Below are positions 33,223 through 41,925 of a DNA stretch of 49,212 nucleotides, piece after piece. The stretch comes from JBCCFW01 sp039029535. Its GTDB lineage: Bacteria; Acidobacteriota; JBCCFW01. The notes under the pieces were generated by a model. The model was given only the letters and a program-made list of their open reading frames with translations. It made no database searches and was not told the DNA's origin. The position numbers and the translations under genes are program-made. The stretch's first letter is position 1. Each line of letters begins with the position of its first letter. The stretch lies in assembly GCA_039029535.1 (NCBI GenBank), contig JBCCFW010000035.1, forward strand, positions 1 through 49,212. The letters run 5' to 3'.

Positions 33223-34011
33223 TCAGCCCAGCAGCCCAGCGTCATTGAGGCCCTCGGCGATCGAGCCGGTCACCTGAATCGCGTTGCCCTGGAACATGTT
33301 GCCGTCGTCGAACGAGAACTTGAACTTGCCGCTGGCGCCCACCAGCACCGACCCTGCCGTGAGCCGGCTCATGAACTCGGAGGCCTTGAGCGGTCGCTCG
33401 CCTTCACCGAGCCAGCTTTCGTTCTTGAGACCGAGCATTCGCTGCGCAGCATAGCTGCGGATGCGCTTGTCCCAGGCGGACTGCTCGAGCCAGAGCTTCT
33501 TGGCGATGAGCAAGGCCGTGGCCAGCGTGCCGTCGTTGCCGACGTGGGCGTAGAAGTGAACGGGGGTCAGGCCCCAACGTGCGCTCGTGCGATACCAGCC
33601 GGGCTGCTCCTCCTGAACGAAGGTGCCGAAGAAGTCGTCCTGGGCCGTGACCGGTTGCTGCATCTGAGCGGCGTGAGCAGCCAGCTCCTCGTCGGCTTCG
33701 CCCACCGTGACGACGAAGAGCAGCTCGGCGGCGTCGAGCTCCTCGTGTGGCCGGATGCGAACGCGCAGCACCTCGTGGGGGCGCGTGCGCTTCATGAACG
33801 CTCGGAGGTCCGAGCGATCGATGCTCTGGTAGATGGGCAGCTTGTCGGATTGGAGCTCACCACCGTCGAGCTTCCAGGGCTCGAGCGCGAAGCGCACCGT
33901 CCACGCGTCGCCCCGACCCTTGCCGGCGGTGACGCCCGAGGCGTGCACCATGCCGCTCAGCGTGAGGGTTCCGTCGGGGGAGACGGCTGGTCGAATGACG
34001 TCCCAGGGCAT
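33223..34011 (-). CDS. DUF2262-like protein
   Basis: 262 residues, no signal peptide. The C-terminal LGLKNESWLGEGERPLKASEFMSRLTAGSVLVGASGKFKFSFDDGNMFQGNAIQVTGSIAEGL follows the DUF2262 pattern (W, then L-x-x-F, G-x-F-x-F-x-FDDGxxFxGxxI). The middle holds AAELLFVVTVGEADEELAAHAA, and TPVHFYAHVGNDGTLATALLIAKKLWLEQ. Possibly related in fold to the acidic protein at 8208-9374. No function is known. The 255 bases upstream (34012-34266) contain only short Arg-rich frames and no gene that I can support. Confidence 0.75.
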   Translation of the reverse strand: MPWDVIRPAVSPDGTLTLSGMVHASGVTAGKGRGDAWTVRFALEPWKLDGGELQSDKLPIYQSIDRSDLRAFMKRTRPHEVLRVRIRPHEELDAAELLFVVTVGEADEELAAHAAQMQQPVTAQDDFFGTFVQEEQPGWYRTSARWGLTPVHFYAHVGNDGTLATALLIAKKLWLEQSAWDKRIRSYAAQRMLGLKNESWLGEGERPLKASEFMSRLTAGSVLVGASGKFKFSFDDGNMFQGNAIQVTGSIAEGLNDAGLLG

Positions 34012-34266
34012 CGTGAGGTGGCGGGTCGCTGCGAGAGGAAGGTGATGAGGGCGCGGGCCGAGCCGGTGATGAAGGGCCGGCCGAGACCGAGAATCATATG
34101 CGAGCGACGACGGCCTGCGGCCTCACTCAGACGCCAATCTCGACCGCTGGTCTGCTTTCCGCGTCGGGACTGCGGGGCGGAGCGACCCATCCGACCAGCG
34201 CTCGTCGGGCTGCTTCGCGGAAGCCGAACCAGTCAGGCTCCACGAGGCTCGGGAACGAAGCCCGTC

Positions 34267-34746
34267 TCAGCTCGTCGGCAGGTAGCGCATCCACTCGTCG
34301 GACTCAGCGACCTGGCGGATGACCTCGCCCCTTCGGATGAGAAAGCGCCTCATGTACGCGGTCAGGAACAACCACTCGGCCAGCCAGCCGAGGGGGCCGA
34401 GCGGGGCATCGTAGTCGAAGCGCTCACGCACCATGGTGATCCCGTCCGCTTCCTCGAAGAAGTGGTCGTGGTCGAAGCGACGGAAGGCTCCCGACACCAT
34501 GGCGTCGCTGAAGTGACGTGGGCGCTCGCAGGCGGTGATGACGCTGGTGAGGCGCTGCCGCACGCCGAAGTGCGTGGCCTCCCACGTGACCGTGTCGTCG
34601 AGCTCCATGAGACCGCTGGTCACGCCAGCGACCGGACGCTCGCGGGTGGCCGCCGTCGAGACGACGTGGAGGTCGACGGAGCGCGAGAGATCGAAGACCC
34701 GCTCGATGGGGGCTCGCACCTGGAGAGACAGCTCGATGATCGGCAT
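34267..34746 (-). CDS. SRPBCC (cyclase/dehydrase-like) protein
   Basis: 159 residues with the START-like ligand-binding pattern. It opens IELSLQVRAPIERVFDLSRSVDLHVVSTA, then VTWEATHFGVRQRLTSVITACERPRHFSDAMVSGAFRRFDHDHFFEE, and ends with a long helix (GWLAEWLFLTAYMRRFLIRRGEVIRQVAE). It binds a hydrophobic ligand or acts as a cyclase-type fold; the ligand is unknown. Starts 9 bases after the GNAT stop and could be read from the efflux operon. Confidence 0.92.
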   Translation of the reverse strand: MPIIELSLQVRAPIERVFDLSRSVDLHVVSTAATRERPVAGVTSGLMELDDTVTWEATHFGVRQRLTSVITACERPRHFSDAMVSGAFRRFDHDHFFEEADGITMVRERFDYDAPLGPLGWLAEWLFLTAYMRRFLIRRGEVIRQVAESDEWMRYLPTS

Positions 34747-34755
34747 TGCGCTCCG

Positions 34756-35253
34756 TTACCAACTTCGATCGAAGACGTGGACTTCGGGGTGATCCGGATC
34801 GGGTCCGCGGTCGATCCAGCCCTGCCGACGGTAGAACCGAATCGCCGGCTCGTTGGTTGGGCTCACGCGGAGTGATGCTCTGCTACAGCCAGCGCCACTG
34901 AGGATCTCGATGGCGTAACCGTCGAGCTGCGCGGCCAGGCCCCGGCCACGGTGCTCGGGTTCCAGGTAGAAAAGGAGGACTCGGCCAACGTCGGCACGTT
35001 GCGGGTGGAGACGGAGCTCGACCTGACCGACGATGCGGTCGTCGAGCCAGGCGTGGACGCAGCTCCCGGGGAGCTCCTCGTTGCGACGTCGCAGGACGTC
35101 GAGGTAGTGCTGACAGCCCGGTCCGGCTTCTTGGTAGAAGCGCTCGTCGCTGCCGAAGCTGCACGCGAACGAGTCGGCCCGGAACTGGATGCAGGTCTCG
35201 GCGTCCCGCTCGACATCGATCTCGCGGAAGACGAGCTGCGGAGAGGCCTCCAC
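34756..35253 (-). CDS. GNAT family N-acetyltransferase downstream of RND pump
   Basis: 165 residues from the GTG at 35253. GNAT motif A is RVLLFYLEPEHRGRGLAAQLDGYAIEILSGAGCSRASLRVSPTNEPAIRFYRRQGWIDRG, a textbook acetyl-CoA loop and ending. The N-terminal half (FREIDVERDAETCIQFRADSFACSFGSDERFYQEAG) resembles YitI/PhnO-like members. It begins 13 bases after the RND permease stop and is probably part of that transcript. Substrate unknown; acetylation of a toxic amine exported by the pump would be speculation. Confidence 0.93.
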   Translation of the reverse strand: MEASPQLVFREIDVERDAETCIQFRADSFACSFGSDERFYQEAGPGCQHYLDVLRRRNEELPGSCVHAWLDDRIVGQVELRLHPQRADVGRVLLFYLEPEHRGRGLAAQLDGYAIEILSGAGCSRASLRVSPTNEPAIRFYRRQGWIDRGPDPDHPEVHVFDRSW

Positions 35254-35266
35254 GAGACGAAACCCC

Positions 35267-38200
35267 TCAGCGGAAGCGGATCCGGAACAACACCGAGTAC
35301 GCCACCGGCACGACCAGCAGCGTCAGCACCGTCGCGAACGCGAGGCCGAAGATGATGGACACGGCCATCGGCTCGAACATCGCCGTGCCGCCCCACCACA
35401 GCGGCATCATCCCGAGCACGGTGGTCGCCGTGGTGAGGAGGATGGGGCGCAGCCTCTGCTGGCAGGCATCGAGCACGGCGTCGGGTGGCTCCTTGCCCAG
35501 CTCGTCTTGCTCGATCTTGATCCGATCGATGAGGACGATCGCGTTGTTGATGATGATTCCCGCCAACGAGATGATGCCGAGGAGAGTGAAGAAGCCGAAG
35601 GAGGAGCGAGCGATGAGCAGGCCGGCGGTCACGCCGATGAGGCCGAGCGGGATCGTCATGAGCACGATGCCGACCCGACGCAGCGAGTTGAACTGACCGA
35701 CGAGCAACAAGAGAATGGCCATGAGAGCCAGCGGCATCTTCGCTCCGATGGAGGCATTGGCCTCTTCGGAGTCTTCCGACTCGCCGCCGATCTGCCAGGC
35801 CGTCCCGCTGGGCCAGCTCTTGCCGTCGTCCTCGAGCCAAGGCTCCAGGATGGCGTTCGCGTCCGCTGCCGTCACGCCGTCGCGGAGCTGCACCTTCAGC
35901 GAGAGGGTCCGGCGCAGGTTCCGACGCTCGATGACGCCCGGCTCGAAGGTCACCTCGACGTCGGCGACCTGCTTGAGGGGCACCGACGAGCCGGTCGCGC
36001 TCGAGTAGACGCTGAGACCGTCCAGCTTGCCGATGTCGCGTCGGTCGGCGGCCACCGAGCGGAGCGTGATGGGCAGCAAGTCGTCACCGTCACGGAACTG
36101 GGTGAGCTCGATGCCCGACAGGCTCGACCGCAGCGAGAGTGCGACGTCGTCGCTGGTGACCGAGGAGCGTCGAGCACGTTCCTGGTCGACTTGCACGACG
36201 AGCTTCTTGGTCTGACGCCCCCAGGTGTTCTTGACTGCCGTGACCTCCGGCATCGACCAGAGCTTCTCGGTCACCCGGCTGGCGGCGGTTTCCAGGTCTT
36301 CGAGCTCGTCACCGGAGATGCGGATGACCACCGGGTAGCCCACCGGCGGCCCGTTCTCCAGCCGGGCCAGGCGCACGGAGAGGTCGGGCTGAGTCTCGCG
36401 AGCGTGGGTCTCCAGCCGTTCGATGAGGTCGGGGACGATGGAGCCCCGGCTGGCGTTGGCGACGAAGAACGAGTTGGCCGGGTTGCGGTTGGGAGGGTCG
36501 AGAGCCAGCGCGAAGCGAGGACCGCCGTCGCCGATGAAGCTCACCCAGTTGGTGATGCCGGCTTCACCCTCGCTGGCCTGGAGCTCGTCCTCGACGAAGC
36601 GGTCGAAGTCCTCGATGAGCTCGGTGCTCGCCTCGATGGAGGTACCCAGCGGCATCTCGAAGGTGCCGGTGAACGCGGGGTCCTCCGAGGGGGCGATGAA
36701 GACCTGGGGCACCTTGCCCATGAGCAGGATGGAGACGACGAAGAGACCGCTGATCGCGAGGACGAAGAGGAGACGCTGACGGAGACACAGGCCCAGGAAG
36801 CTTCGGTAAGCGTTCGACCATCGGCCAGGCGTGTCGTCTTCGCGCTTGGTGACCTTCAAGAAGCTCGTGCTCAGCATGGGGATGAAGGTCATCGCCAGCA
36901 TCCAGGACACGAGCAGCGTGATGGTGACCACGTAGAAGATGTCGGCGGTGTACTCGCCGACGGCCGACTCCGCCAGGGCGATGGGCATGAAGGCGGCCGC
37001 GGTGGTGAGCGAGGAGATGAGCAGCGGAGCCTTGAGCTCGGAACCGGCGCTGATCGCGGCTTCGACCGCACCCATCCCTGCTTCGCGCTTCACGAGGATC
37101 GACTCGACGACGACGATCGCGTTGTCGACCAGCAGGCCGAGGGCGATGATGAGGGCCGCCAGCGAGATCTGGTTGATCGTGATCCCGAAGACCTGCATCA
37201 AGTAGAAGGTGATGATCATCGTCGTCGGGATGAGGCAGGCGACGACGAAGCCGGTGCGCAGCCCGAGGAAGAGCACCATGACCACGATGACGATGGCCAC
37301 CGCCTGCAGCAGGTTGTTCACGAAGTCGTCGACGTTCTTCTCCACCAGCTCGGCCTGGAACCACACGCGGTCCAGCGTGACCCCCCAGGGCTGCTCGGCC
37401 TCGAGCTGGGGCATGAGCAGGTCGAGCTTCTCGCCCAGGGCGAGGATGTCTCCGCCCTCGCGGAGGGAGATGGCGATGGCCAGGGCGGGCTGACCGTTGG
37501 CTCGCACCAGGCTCTCCGGCGGGTCGATGACGTCGCGGTAGACGTCGACGATGTCGCCGAGGTAGACCACGCTGCCGGAGGGCAGGGGCACCACCGTGCG
37601 GCGGAGGTCTTCGACGCTCTCGAAGTTGCCGGTGGGCTCGAGGGCGATGCGCTCGCGCCCGCTGACGACGTCGCCGCCCGAGGACACGATGTTGACGCCC
37701 GAGAGCAGGCCGGTGAGCTGACCGGGGGAGAGACCGAGCTCGGTGAGGCGGGCGTTCTCGTACTCGACGAAGACGACCTCTTGCTGCGTGCCGTGGATGT
37801 CGACCTTCGAGACGTCGGGGAGCTCCAGCAAGCGGTCGCGCATGTCCTCGGCGACCTCCTCGAGCTGGACGAGGTCGTAGCCGTCGCCGGTGAGCACGTA
37901 GACCGAGCCGAACACGTCGCCGAACTCGTCGTTGACCACCGGCGGCCGGACCCCTTGAGGGAGCTCGCCCGTCAGGTCCTCGACCTTGCGTCGGAGCTTG
38001 TCGAAGATGGGCCGCATCTCCTTGTAGCTCTCTCGGAAGTTCACGGTGACGATGGAGATGCCCGTCCGCGACTCGCTGACGATGTTGTCGAGCTCCGGCA
38101 TCTCCTGCACTTCTTGCTCGATCTTGTCGGTGACGAGCAGCTCGACCCGCTCCGGGCTCGCCCCGGGGAACGGGGTCATGACGACCGCCGTGCGGATCGT

Positions 38201-38320
38201 GAAGCCGGGGTCCTGGGCCTTGGGCAGGGTGGAGAAGGCCAGGAGGCCCGAGACGAAGAGGATCCCGACCAGCGTGAGGGTGATCCGGTTCTTCTCGATG
38301 GCAAAGCCGGTGAGACTCAT
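35267..38320 (-). CDS. RND multidrug efflux permease
   Basis: 1017 residues, the size of an AcrB-type HAE permease. N terminus SLTGFAIEKNRITLTLVGILFVSGLLAFSTLPKAQDPGF is the first helix and start of the porter domain. TM4 reads IIALGLLVDNAIVVVESI, with the relay Asp present and the neighbour Asn in place of AcrB's second Asp, as in many non-AcrB pumps. The second half repeats the fold (LFVLAISGLFVVSILLMGKVPQVFIAPSEDPAF; IISLAGIIINNAIVLIDRI). It exports small molecules from the inner membrane and periplasm using proton motive force, with the adaptor and channel genes upstream in the same operon. Start ATG at 38320, 37 bases after the adaptor stop. Confidence 0.95.
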   Translation of the reverse strand: MSLTGFAIEKNRITLTLVGILFVSGLLAFSTLPKAQDPGFTIRTAVVMTPFPGASPERVELLVTDKIEQEVQEMPELDNIVSESRTGISIVTVNFRESYKEMRPIFDKLRRKVEDLTGELPQGVRPPVVNDEFGDVFGSVYVLTGDGYDLVQLEEVAEDMRDRLLELPDVSKVDIHGTQQEVVFVEYENARLTELGLSPGQLTGLLSGVNIVSSGGDVVSGRERIALEPTGNFESVEDLRRTVVPLPSGSVVYLGDIVDVYRDVIDPPESLVRANGQPALAIAISLREGGDILALGEKLDLLMPQLEAEQPWGVTLDRVWFQAELVEKNVDDFVNNLLQAVAIVIVVMVLFLGLRTGFVVACLIPTTMIITFYLMQVFGITINQISLAALIIALGLLVDNAIVVVESILVKREAGMGAVEAAISAGSELKAPLLISSLTTAAAFMPIALAESAVGEYTADIFYVVTITLLVSWMLAMTFIPMLSTSFLKVTKREDDTPGRWSNAYRSFLGLCLRQRLLFVLAISGLFVVSILLMGKVPQVFIAPSEDPAFTGTFEMPLGTSIEASTELIEDFDRFVEDELQASEGEAGITNWVSFIGDGGPRFALALDPPNRNPANSFFVANASRGSIVPDLIERLETHARETQPDLSVRLARLENGPPVGYPVVIRISGDELEDLETAASRVTEKLWSMPEVTAVKNTWGRQTKKLVVQVDQERARRSSVTSDDVALSLRSSLSGIELTQFRDGDDLLPITLRSVAADRRDIGKLDGLSVYSSATGSSVPLKQVADVEVTFEPGVIERRNLRRTLSLKVQLRDGVTAADANAILEPWLEDDGKSWPSGTAWQIGGESEDSEEANASIGAKMPLALMAILLLLVGQFNSLRRVGIVLMTIPLGLIGVTAGLLIARSSFGFFTLLGIISLAGIIINNAIVLIDRIKIEQDELGKEPPDAVLDACQQRLRPILLTTATTVLGMMPLWWGGTAMFEPMAVSIIFGLAFATVLTLLVVPVAYSVLFRIRFR

Positions 38321-38357
38321 GAGCGCTGCTCCGTCGGTGGGCTTGCGAGAACCGATG

Positions 38358-39440
38358 TCAGTCGTGGAGAAGGACGCGCTGGCCATCGCGGATGGACGAG
38401 GCTCCCGCGGTGATGACGCGGTCCCCTTGCTCGACACCCGAGAGAACCTGGAGCCCGCGCTCGGTGAGCTCGCCCACCGTCACGGCCCGTCGTCGGACGG
38501 TGGCCTCGCCGCCGCTACCGGGCTCGGCGATGAAGACCCAGGTGCCGTCTTGGTCGTTCAGCACGGAGCTGCCTGGAACGAAGTGCGCCGTGTCGTCGGC
38601 GCCACCGTGGAAGGTGAAGATGACCTCGGCGGCGAGACCCGAGCGGAGACCGCTGCGGTCGCCCTCCACCTGAACGGTCACCGGGAAGGTCGCGGCGCGG
38701 CTGCTGGCGGATCCAATCTCGGTCACGGTTCCCTCGAAGCTGCGGTCGGGGAGGGCGCCGAAGCGCAGGCGCGTCGTCATGCCCTGGGCGAGCTTCGAGA
38801 TGAGCGTCTCTGGAACCGAGGTGACGACCTCGAAGCTCTCACCGCAGTTCACCACGGCGATGGGTGTGCCGCTGGCCACGTTCTCGTTGAGCTCGACGGC
38901 GACCTCGGCCACCGAGCAGTCGGTGTCCACCCGCAGCCGCGTGTAGGAGACCGAGAGTCGGGCCAGCTCCACTGCCTTGCGCGCGGCGCGGACCTGAGCC
39001 CGGGCCGACTCGGCCTGAGCTCTCGCGGCATCGAGGTCGGTGCGCGAGGCGTTGTTGTTCTCGTAGAGCCCCTTCACTCGCTGATAGCTCGCGTCGGCGT
39101 TGCGCTCGTTGGCCTCGGCCTGAACGAGGCTCGCCTGAGCCTGCTGCGCCTCGAGCTCGAAGGGCTTGGGGTCGAGCCGCGCGATGAGCTGACCCCTGCG
39201 CAGGCGGTCGCCGGCCGCGACGGGGAGGTCGATGACCGTCCCGGCGACCTTGAAGGACAGCCGCGCCTCCTGCGCCGCCTTGGAAGTGCCCGCGAACACC
39301 CGCTCCCTTCCACCGGCGGGCGACTGGAGCGTCAGCGTACGGACCGGGCGCAGGGGAGCCTCGGCAGGAGCCTCCTCCTTCTTGCACGAGCCGAGGATCA
39401 GGAGTCCGAGACAGGACAGCACGAGGGGATGACGGTTCAT
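38358..39440 (-). CDS. RND periplasmic adaptor lipoprotein (membrane fusion protein)
   Basis: 360 residues. The lipobox LLILGSC19 anchors it in the inner membrane. A barrel-sandwich/lipoyl half (GTVIDLPVAAGDRLRRGQLIARLDPKPFELE) leads into an alpha-helical hairpin (AQQAQASLVQAEANERNADASYQRVKGLYENNNASRTDLDAARAQAESARAQ), then the second lipoyl half (LRVDTDCSVAEVAVELNENVASGTPIAVVN). Beta-barrel and membrane-proximal domains follow. It links the RND permease with the outer-membrane channel. ATG at 39440 after GGAG, 13 bases from the channel gene stop. Confidence 0.94.
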   Translation of the reverse strand: MNRHPLVLSCLGLLILGSCKKEEAPAEAPLRPVRTLTLQSPAGGRERVFAGTSKAAQEARLSFKVAGTVIDLPVAAGDRLRRGQLIARLDPKPFELEAQQAQASLVQAEANERNADASYQRVKGLYENNNASRTDLDAARAQAESARAQVRAARKAVELARLSVSYTRLRVDTDCSVAEVAVELNENVASGTPIAVVNCGESFEVVTSVPETLISKLAQGMTTRLRFGALPDRSFEGTVTEIGSASSRAATFPVTVQVEGDRSGLRSGLAAEVIFTFHGGADDTAHFVPGSSVLNDQDGTWVFIAEPGSGGEATVRRRAVTVGELTERGLQVLSGVEQGDRVITAGASSIRDGQRVLLHD

Positions 39441-39453
39441 CAGGAGCTCCGAC

Positions 39454-41811
39454 TCAGCGACCGCGCGAGGCGGTGACGTGCTCACGAAGGGTGTCGGCGA
39501 CGGCTTGGCGCTCGGCAGGGTCGAGAAGGAAGTCGAACTCGCCGACGGCACGCTGAAGTTGCATGACGTCGATGAGGAAGTCGGCCAGGGCGTCGGCCTC
39601 GGCCTGGTCGGCCTCCAGGGACGCGTTCTGGGCGTCGAGGAGATCGATGACCGACACGACCCCCTTGGCGTAGGAGTCGGTGATGAGGTCGAGGTTCTTT
39701 CGGGCCGACTCGGCCGCCATGGCGGAGAGCTCGATGCCCGAGTAAGAGGCATTGGCGGAGTGGACCGCGGCCCGAATCGCCTGTTCGATGCGCTCCTTCG
39801 TGGCCCGCTCGAGGAGCCGGAGCTGCTCGAGCTGGAAGTTGGTGCGACGCAGCGCCGCGCGTCGAGCACCGCCCGAGAAGAGCGGGAGCTGCAGGCCGAC
39901 GCTCACGCTCCAGTCGTTCTCGCCTTCCAGCAAGCCGGCGCCGGCACCTCCTTGGTCGAAGTTGTCGAGGTAGCTCCCCGACACCGCGATGTCCGGGCTC
40001 CAGAAGGCCCGCCGACGGAGGGTCTCTTCGCGCTCGGCCGCGGCGACCTGCGCTCCTAGCTGCGCCATCTCGGGTGAGTTGTCCAGGCCGCGTTCGACGA
40101 GGTGGTCGACGAAGATCTCGAAGCTCCGCGGGTTGTCGACCAGCTTCACGAACTCGGCTTCGCTGATGACCCAGGGATCGTCCACCGTCGCGGGCGTGAC
40201 GCGGTAGCGCTCGGTCAGCGGGCGATGGAGCAAGCGGTTGAGCGCCTCCCGCGCCTGTTCCAGGGTGGCCCGCGCCTGCAGCAGGGAGCGTCGCGACTGA
40301 GCCATCTGACTCTCCCAGCGATAGACGTCGGCCGGTGAACTCGAGCCGATGCGGACGCGGTCCCTGGCGAGGTCGAGGTTGGCGCGCGTGACCTTGAGGT
40401 CGTCTTGCTGGACGGAGAGCTGCGTCTGGGCGCGGAGCACGTTGAAGAAGGCGGTGGTGGCGGCCTGGATCGTGTCGAGCCGCGCTTGCTCCAGCTCCTG
40501 CTCACGGCTGAGCTGAAGGTGCTTCTGAATGGTGAGGTTGCCCCGCGCCGACTCCGACCAGACGACCTGGCTCAGGTCCAGCCGACCGTCGAGCGACTCC
40601 TCCGCGAGCTGACCCGCGCGGACGGCCGCACCCACGCGTCGCTGCGACCGGCTCAGGCCCAGGTCGAGCTGGGGCCGCAGGTTGGCGCGGGCCTCCGCGA
40701 TGTCCTGCTCGCCGGCGGCGACCACGAGCCGGGCGGCCGCGAGGTCGAGGTTGGCCGCTTCGGCCATCCGGGCGACCTCGATGAAGTCGTGCTCCAGGGT
40801 GATGTCGACCGGCTCCTCGTGGAGGAGCACGGCCTGCTCGAGCACGTCGAAGCGGGGTGACACGCCGATGCGGCGAGCCGTCTCCATGTTGATGGTGAGG
40901 ACGCGCTTGCCCTCGAAGCCGACGGGTTGGTCCTCGGCCTTCTCACCCAGGAGCACCGCTTGCACGTTGAGCGCGTTGCGACGGGCGAGTCGGTTCCAGT
41001 CGGCGCGAGGGGCATCGGAGACGAGCAGGCCGTCCTTCACCGCCTCGTCACCGATGAGGCTGTAGGTGGGGAGCCGTCGCGTGGTGAGGTCCTCGATGAC
41101 GGCGAGGTAGTCCTTCCGCGGCATGCGAGGGAGGCCGGCGACCATGACCGAGTCGACCTCGGGGGGGAGCTTCGAGACGAGGTCGTGATCGAGACCGTCG
41201 TGGCCGATGATGTGGACCGTGACGCCCTCTTCCAGCGAGAGACGCCGGGCCTCGGCCGTGATGGTCGGCACGGAGTCGATGACGACCTCGTCGACGAGCA
41301 GGCCCAGGTGACGCAAGGGCGCGAGCTGGCCGAAGGCCTGGAGGTCCTCGCTGAAGTCCACGCGGTCGGTCAGGTAGTTGAGGTTGGCCCGACCCGAGCT
41401 CTTCCCCGACTTCGGGGCGCCCATGAGCTGGGCGTCGAAGACGAAGGGCAGGAAGGTGGGCTTGGCGAAGCTCGCGTCGCTCACGCCGATCTGGTTGGCG
41501 CTGACCCCCACGACGAGGACGATGTCGACCGACGGTGATCGTTGGGCGCCGTCGAGCGCTCGCCGGATGCCCGCGAGCGTCCAGTCACCCTCGTGGCGCT
41601 CGAAGCGGAGGTCGAACTCGCCCTCGGTCAGGGCGAGCAGCTCGTCGACGAAGACCTGCTCGATCTCGCCGAGCTGCTGCACCGGACCGTCGGTGACCAG
41701 GCCGACCGTGACGGGCTCGGTGGCGGCCGAGCCGGGGAGAGAGAGGAGGCCCCAGGCGAGGCTGAGGGCGATGCTCAACAACGGGGCCGGAAGCGACCGG
41801 AGAGACGGCAT
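39454..41811 (-). CDS. TolC-like outer-membrane channel with an N-terminal substrate-binding-protein-like domain
   Basis: 785 residues, well above the 420-500 usual for TolC proteins. A signal peptide (about 1-28, ending PGSAA) precedes about 300 residues resembling an ABC-type periplasmic binding protein of the uncharacterised TrpX-like class: VGLVTDGPVQQLGEIEQVFVDELLAL, VDIVLVVGVSANQ, RHLGLLVDEVVIDSVP, DSVMVAGLPRM, RRLPTYSLIGDEAVKDGLL and VGFEGKRVLTINMETARRIG. From about 330 two TolC repeats follow (ARLVVAAGEQDIAEARANLRPQLDLGLS; LDTIQAATTAFFNVLRAQTQLSVQQDDLKVTRANLDLARDRVRIG; AFWSPDIAVSGSYLDNF). First gene of the efflux operon. The ATG at 41811 fits the signal peptide; earlier Met codons would place it internally. 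Confidence 0.88.
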   Translation of the reverse strand: MPSLRSLPAPLLSIALSLAWGLLSLPGSAATEPVTVGLVTDGPVQQLGEIEQVFVDELLALTEGEFDLRFERHEGDWTLAGIRRALDGAQRSPSVDIVLVVGVSANQIGVSDASFAKPTFLPFVFDAQLMGAPKSGKSSGRANLNYLTDRVDFSEDLQAFGQLAPLRHLGLLVDEVVIDSVPTITAEARRLSLEEGVTVHIIGHDGLDHDLVSKLPPEVDSVMVAGLPRMPRKDYLAVIEDLTTRRLPTYSLIGDEAVKDGLLVSDAPRADWNRLARRNALNVQAVLLGEKAEDQPVGFEGKRVLTINMETARRIGVSPRFDVLEQAVLLHEEPVDITLEHDFIEVARMAEAANLDLAAARLVVAAGEQDIAEARANLRPQLDLGLSRSQRRVGAAVRAGQLAEESLDGRLDLSQVVWSESARGNLTIQKHLQLSREQELEQARLDTIQAATTAFFNVLRAQTQLSVQQDDLKVTRANLDLARDRVRIGSSSPADVYRWESQMAQSRRSLLQARATLEQAREALNRLLHRPLTERYRVTPATVDDPWVISEAEFVKLVDNPRSFEIFVDHLVERGLDNSPEMAQLGAQVAAAEREETLRRRAFWSPDIAVSGSYLDNFDQGGAGAGLLEGENDWSVSVGLQLPLFSGGARRAALRRTNFQLEQLRLLERATKERIEQAIRAAVHSANASYSGIELSAMAAESARKNLDLITDSYAKGVVSVIDLLDAQNASLEADQAEADALADFLIDVMQLQRAVGEFDFLLDPAERQAVADTLREHVTASRGR

Positions 41812-41925
41812 CGGCTGGCTTTTTCTCGGGAGGAGTGAGGAGGGTGGCCGAGGGCCCGATGATGCCATGAGAGCGGTCACCTCATCCGGGCGCGTGTCAC
41901 CACATGGTCCGGGTTAGCATCCGGC

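Noticed and set aside
33957..34190. Minus-strand ORF of 77 residues upstream of the DUF2262-like gene
   Set aside because: No ribosome site, Arg/Ser-rich, and it overlaps the DUF2262 start in another frame; treated as non-coding.
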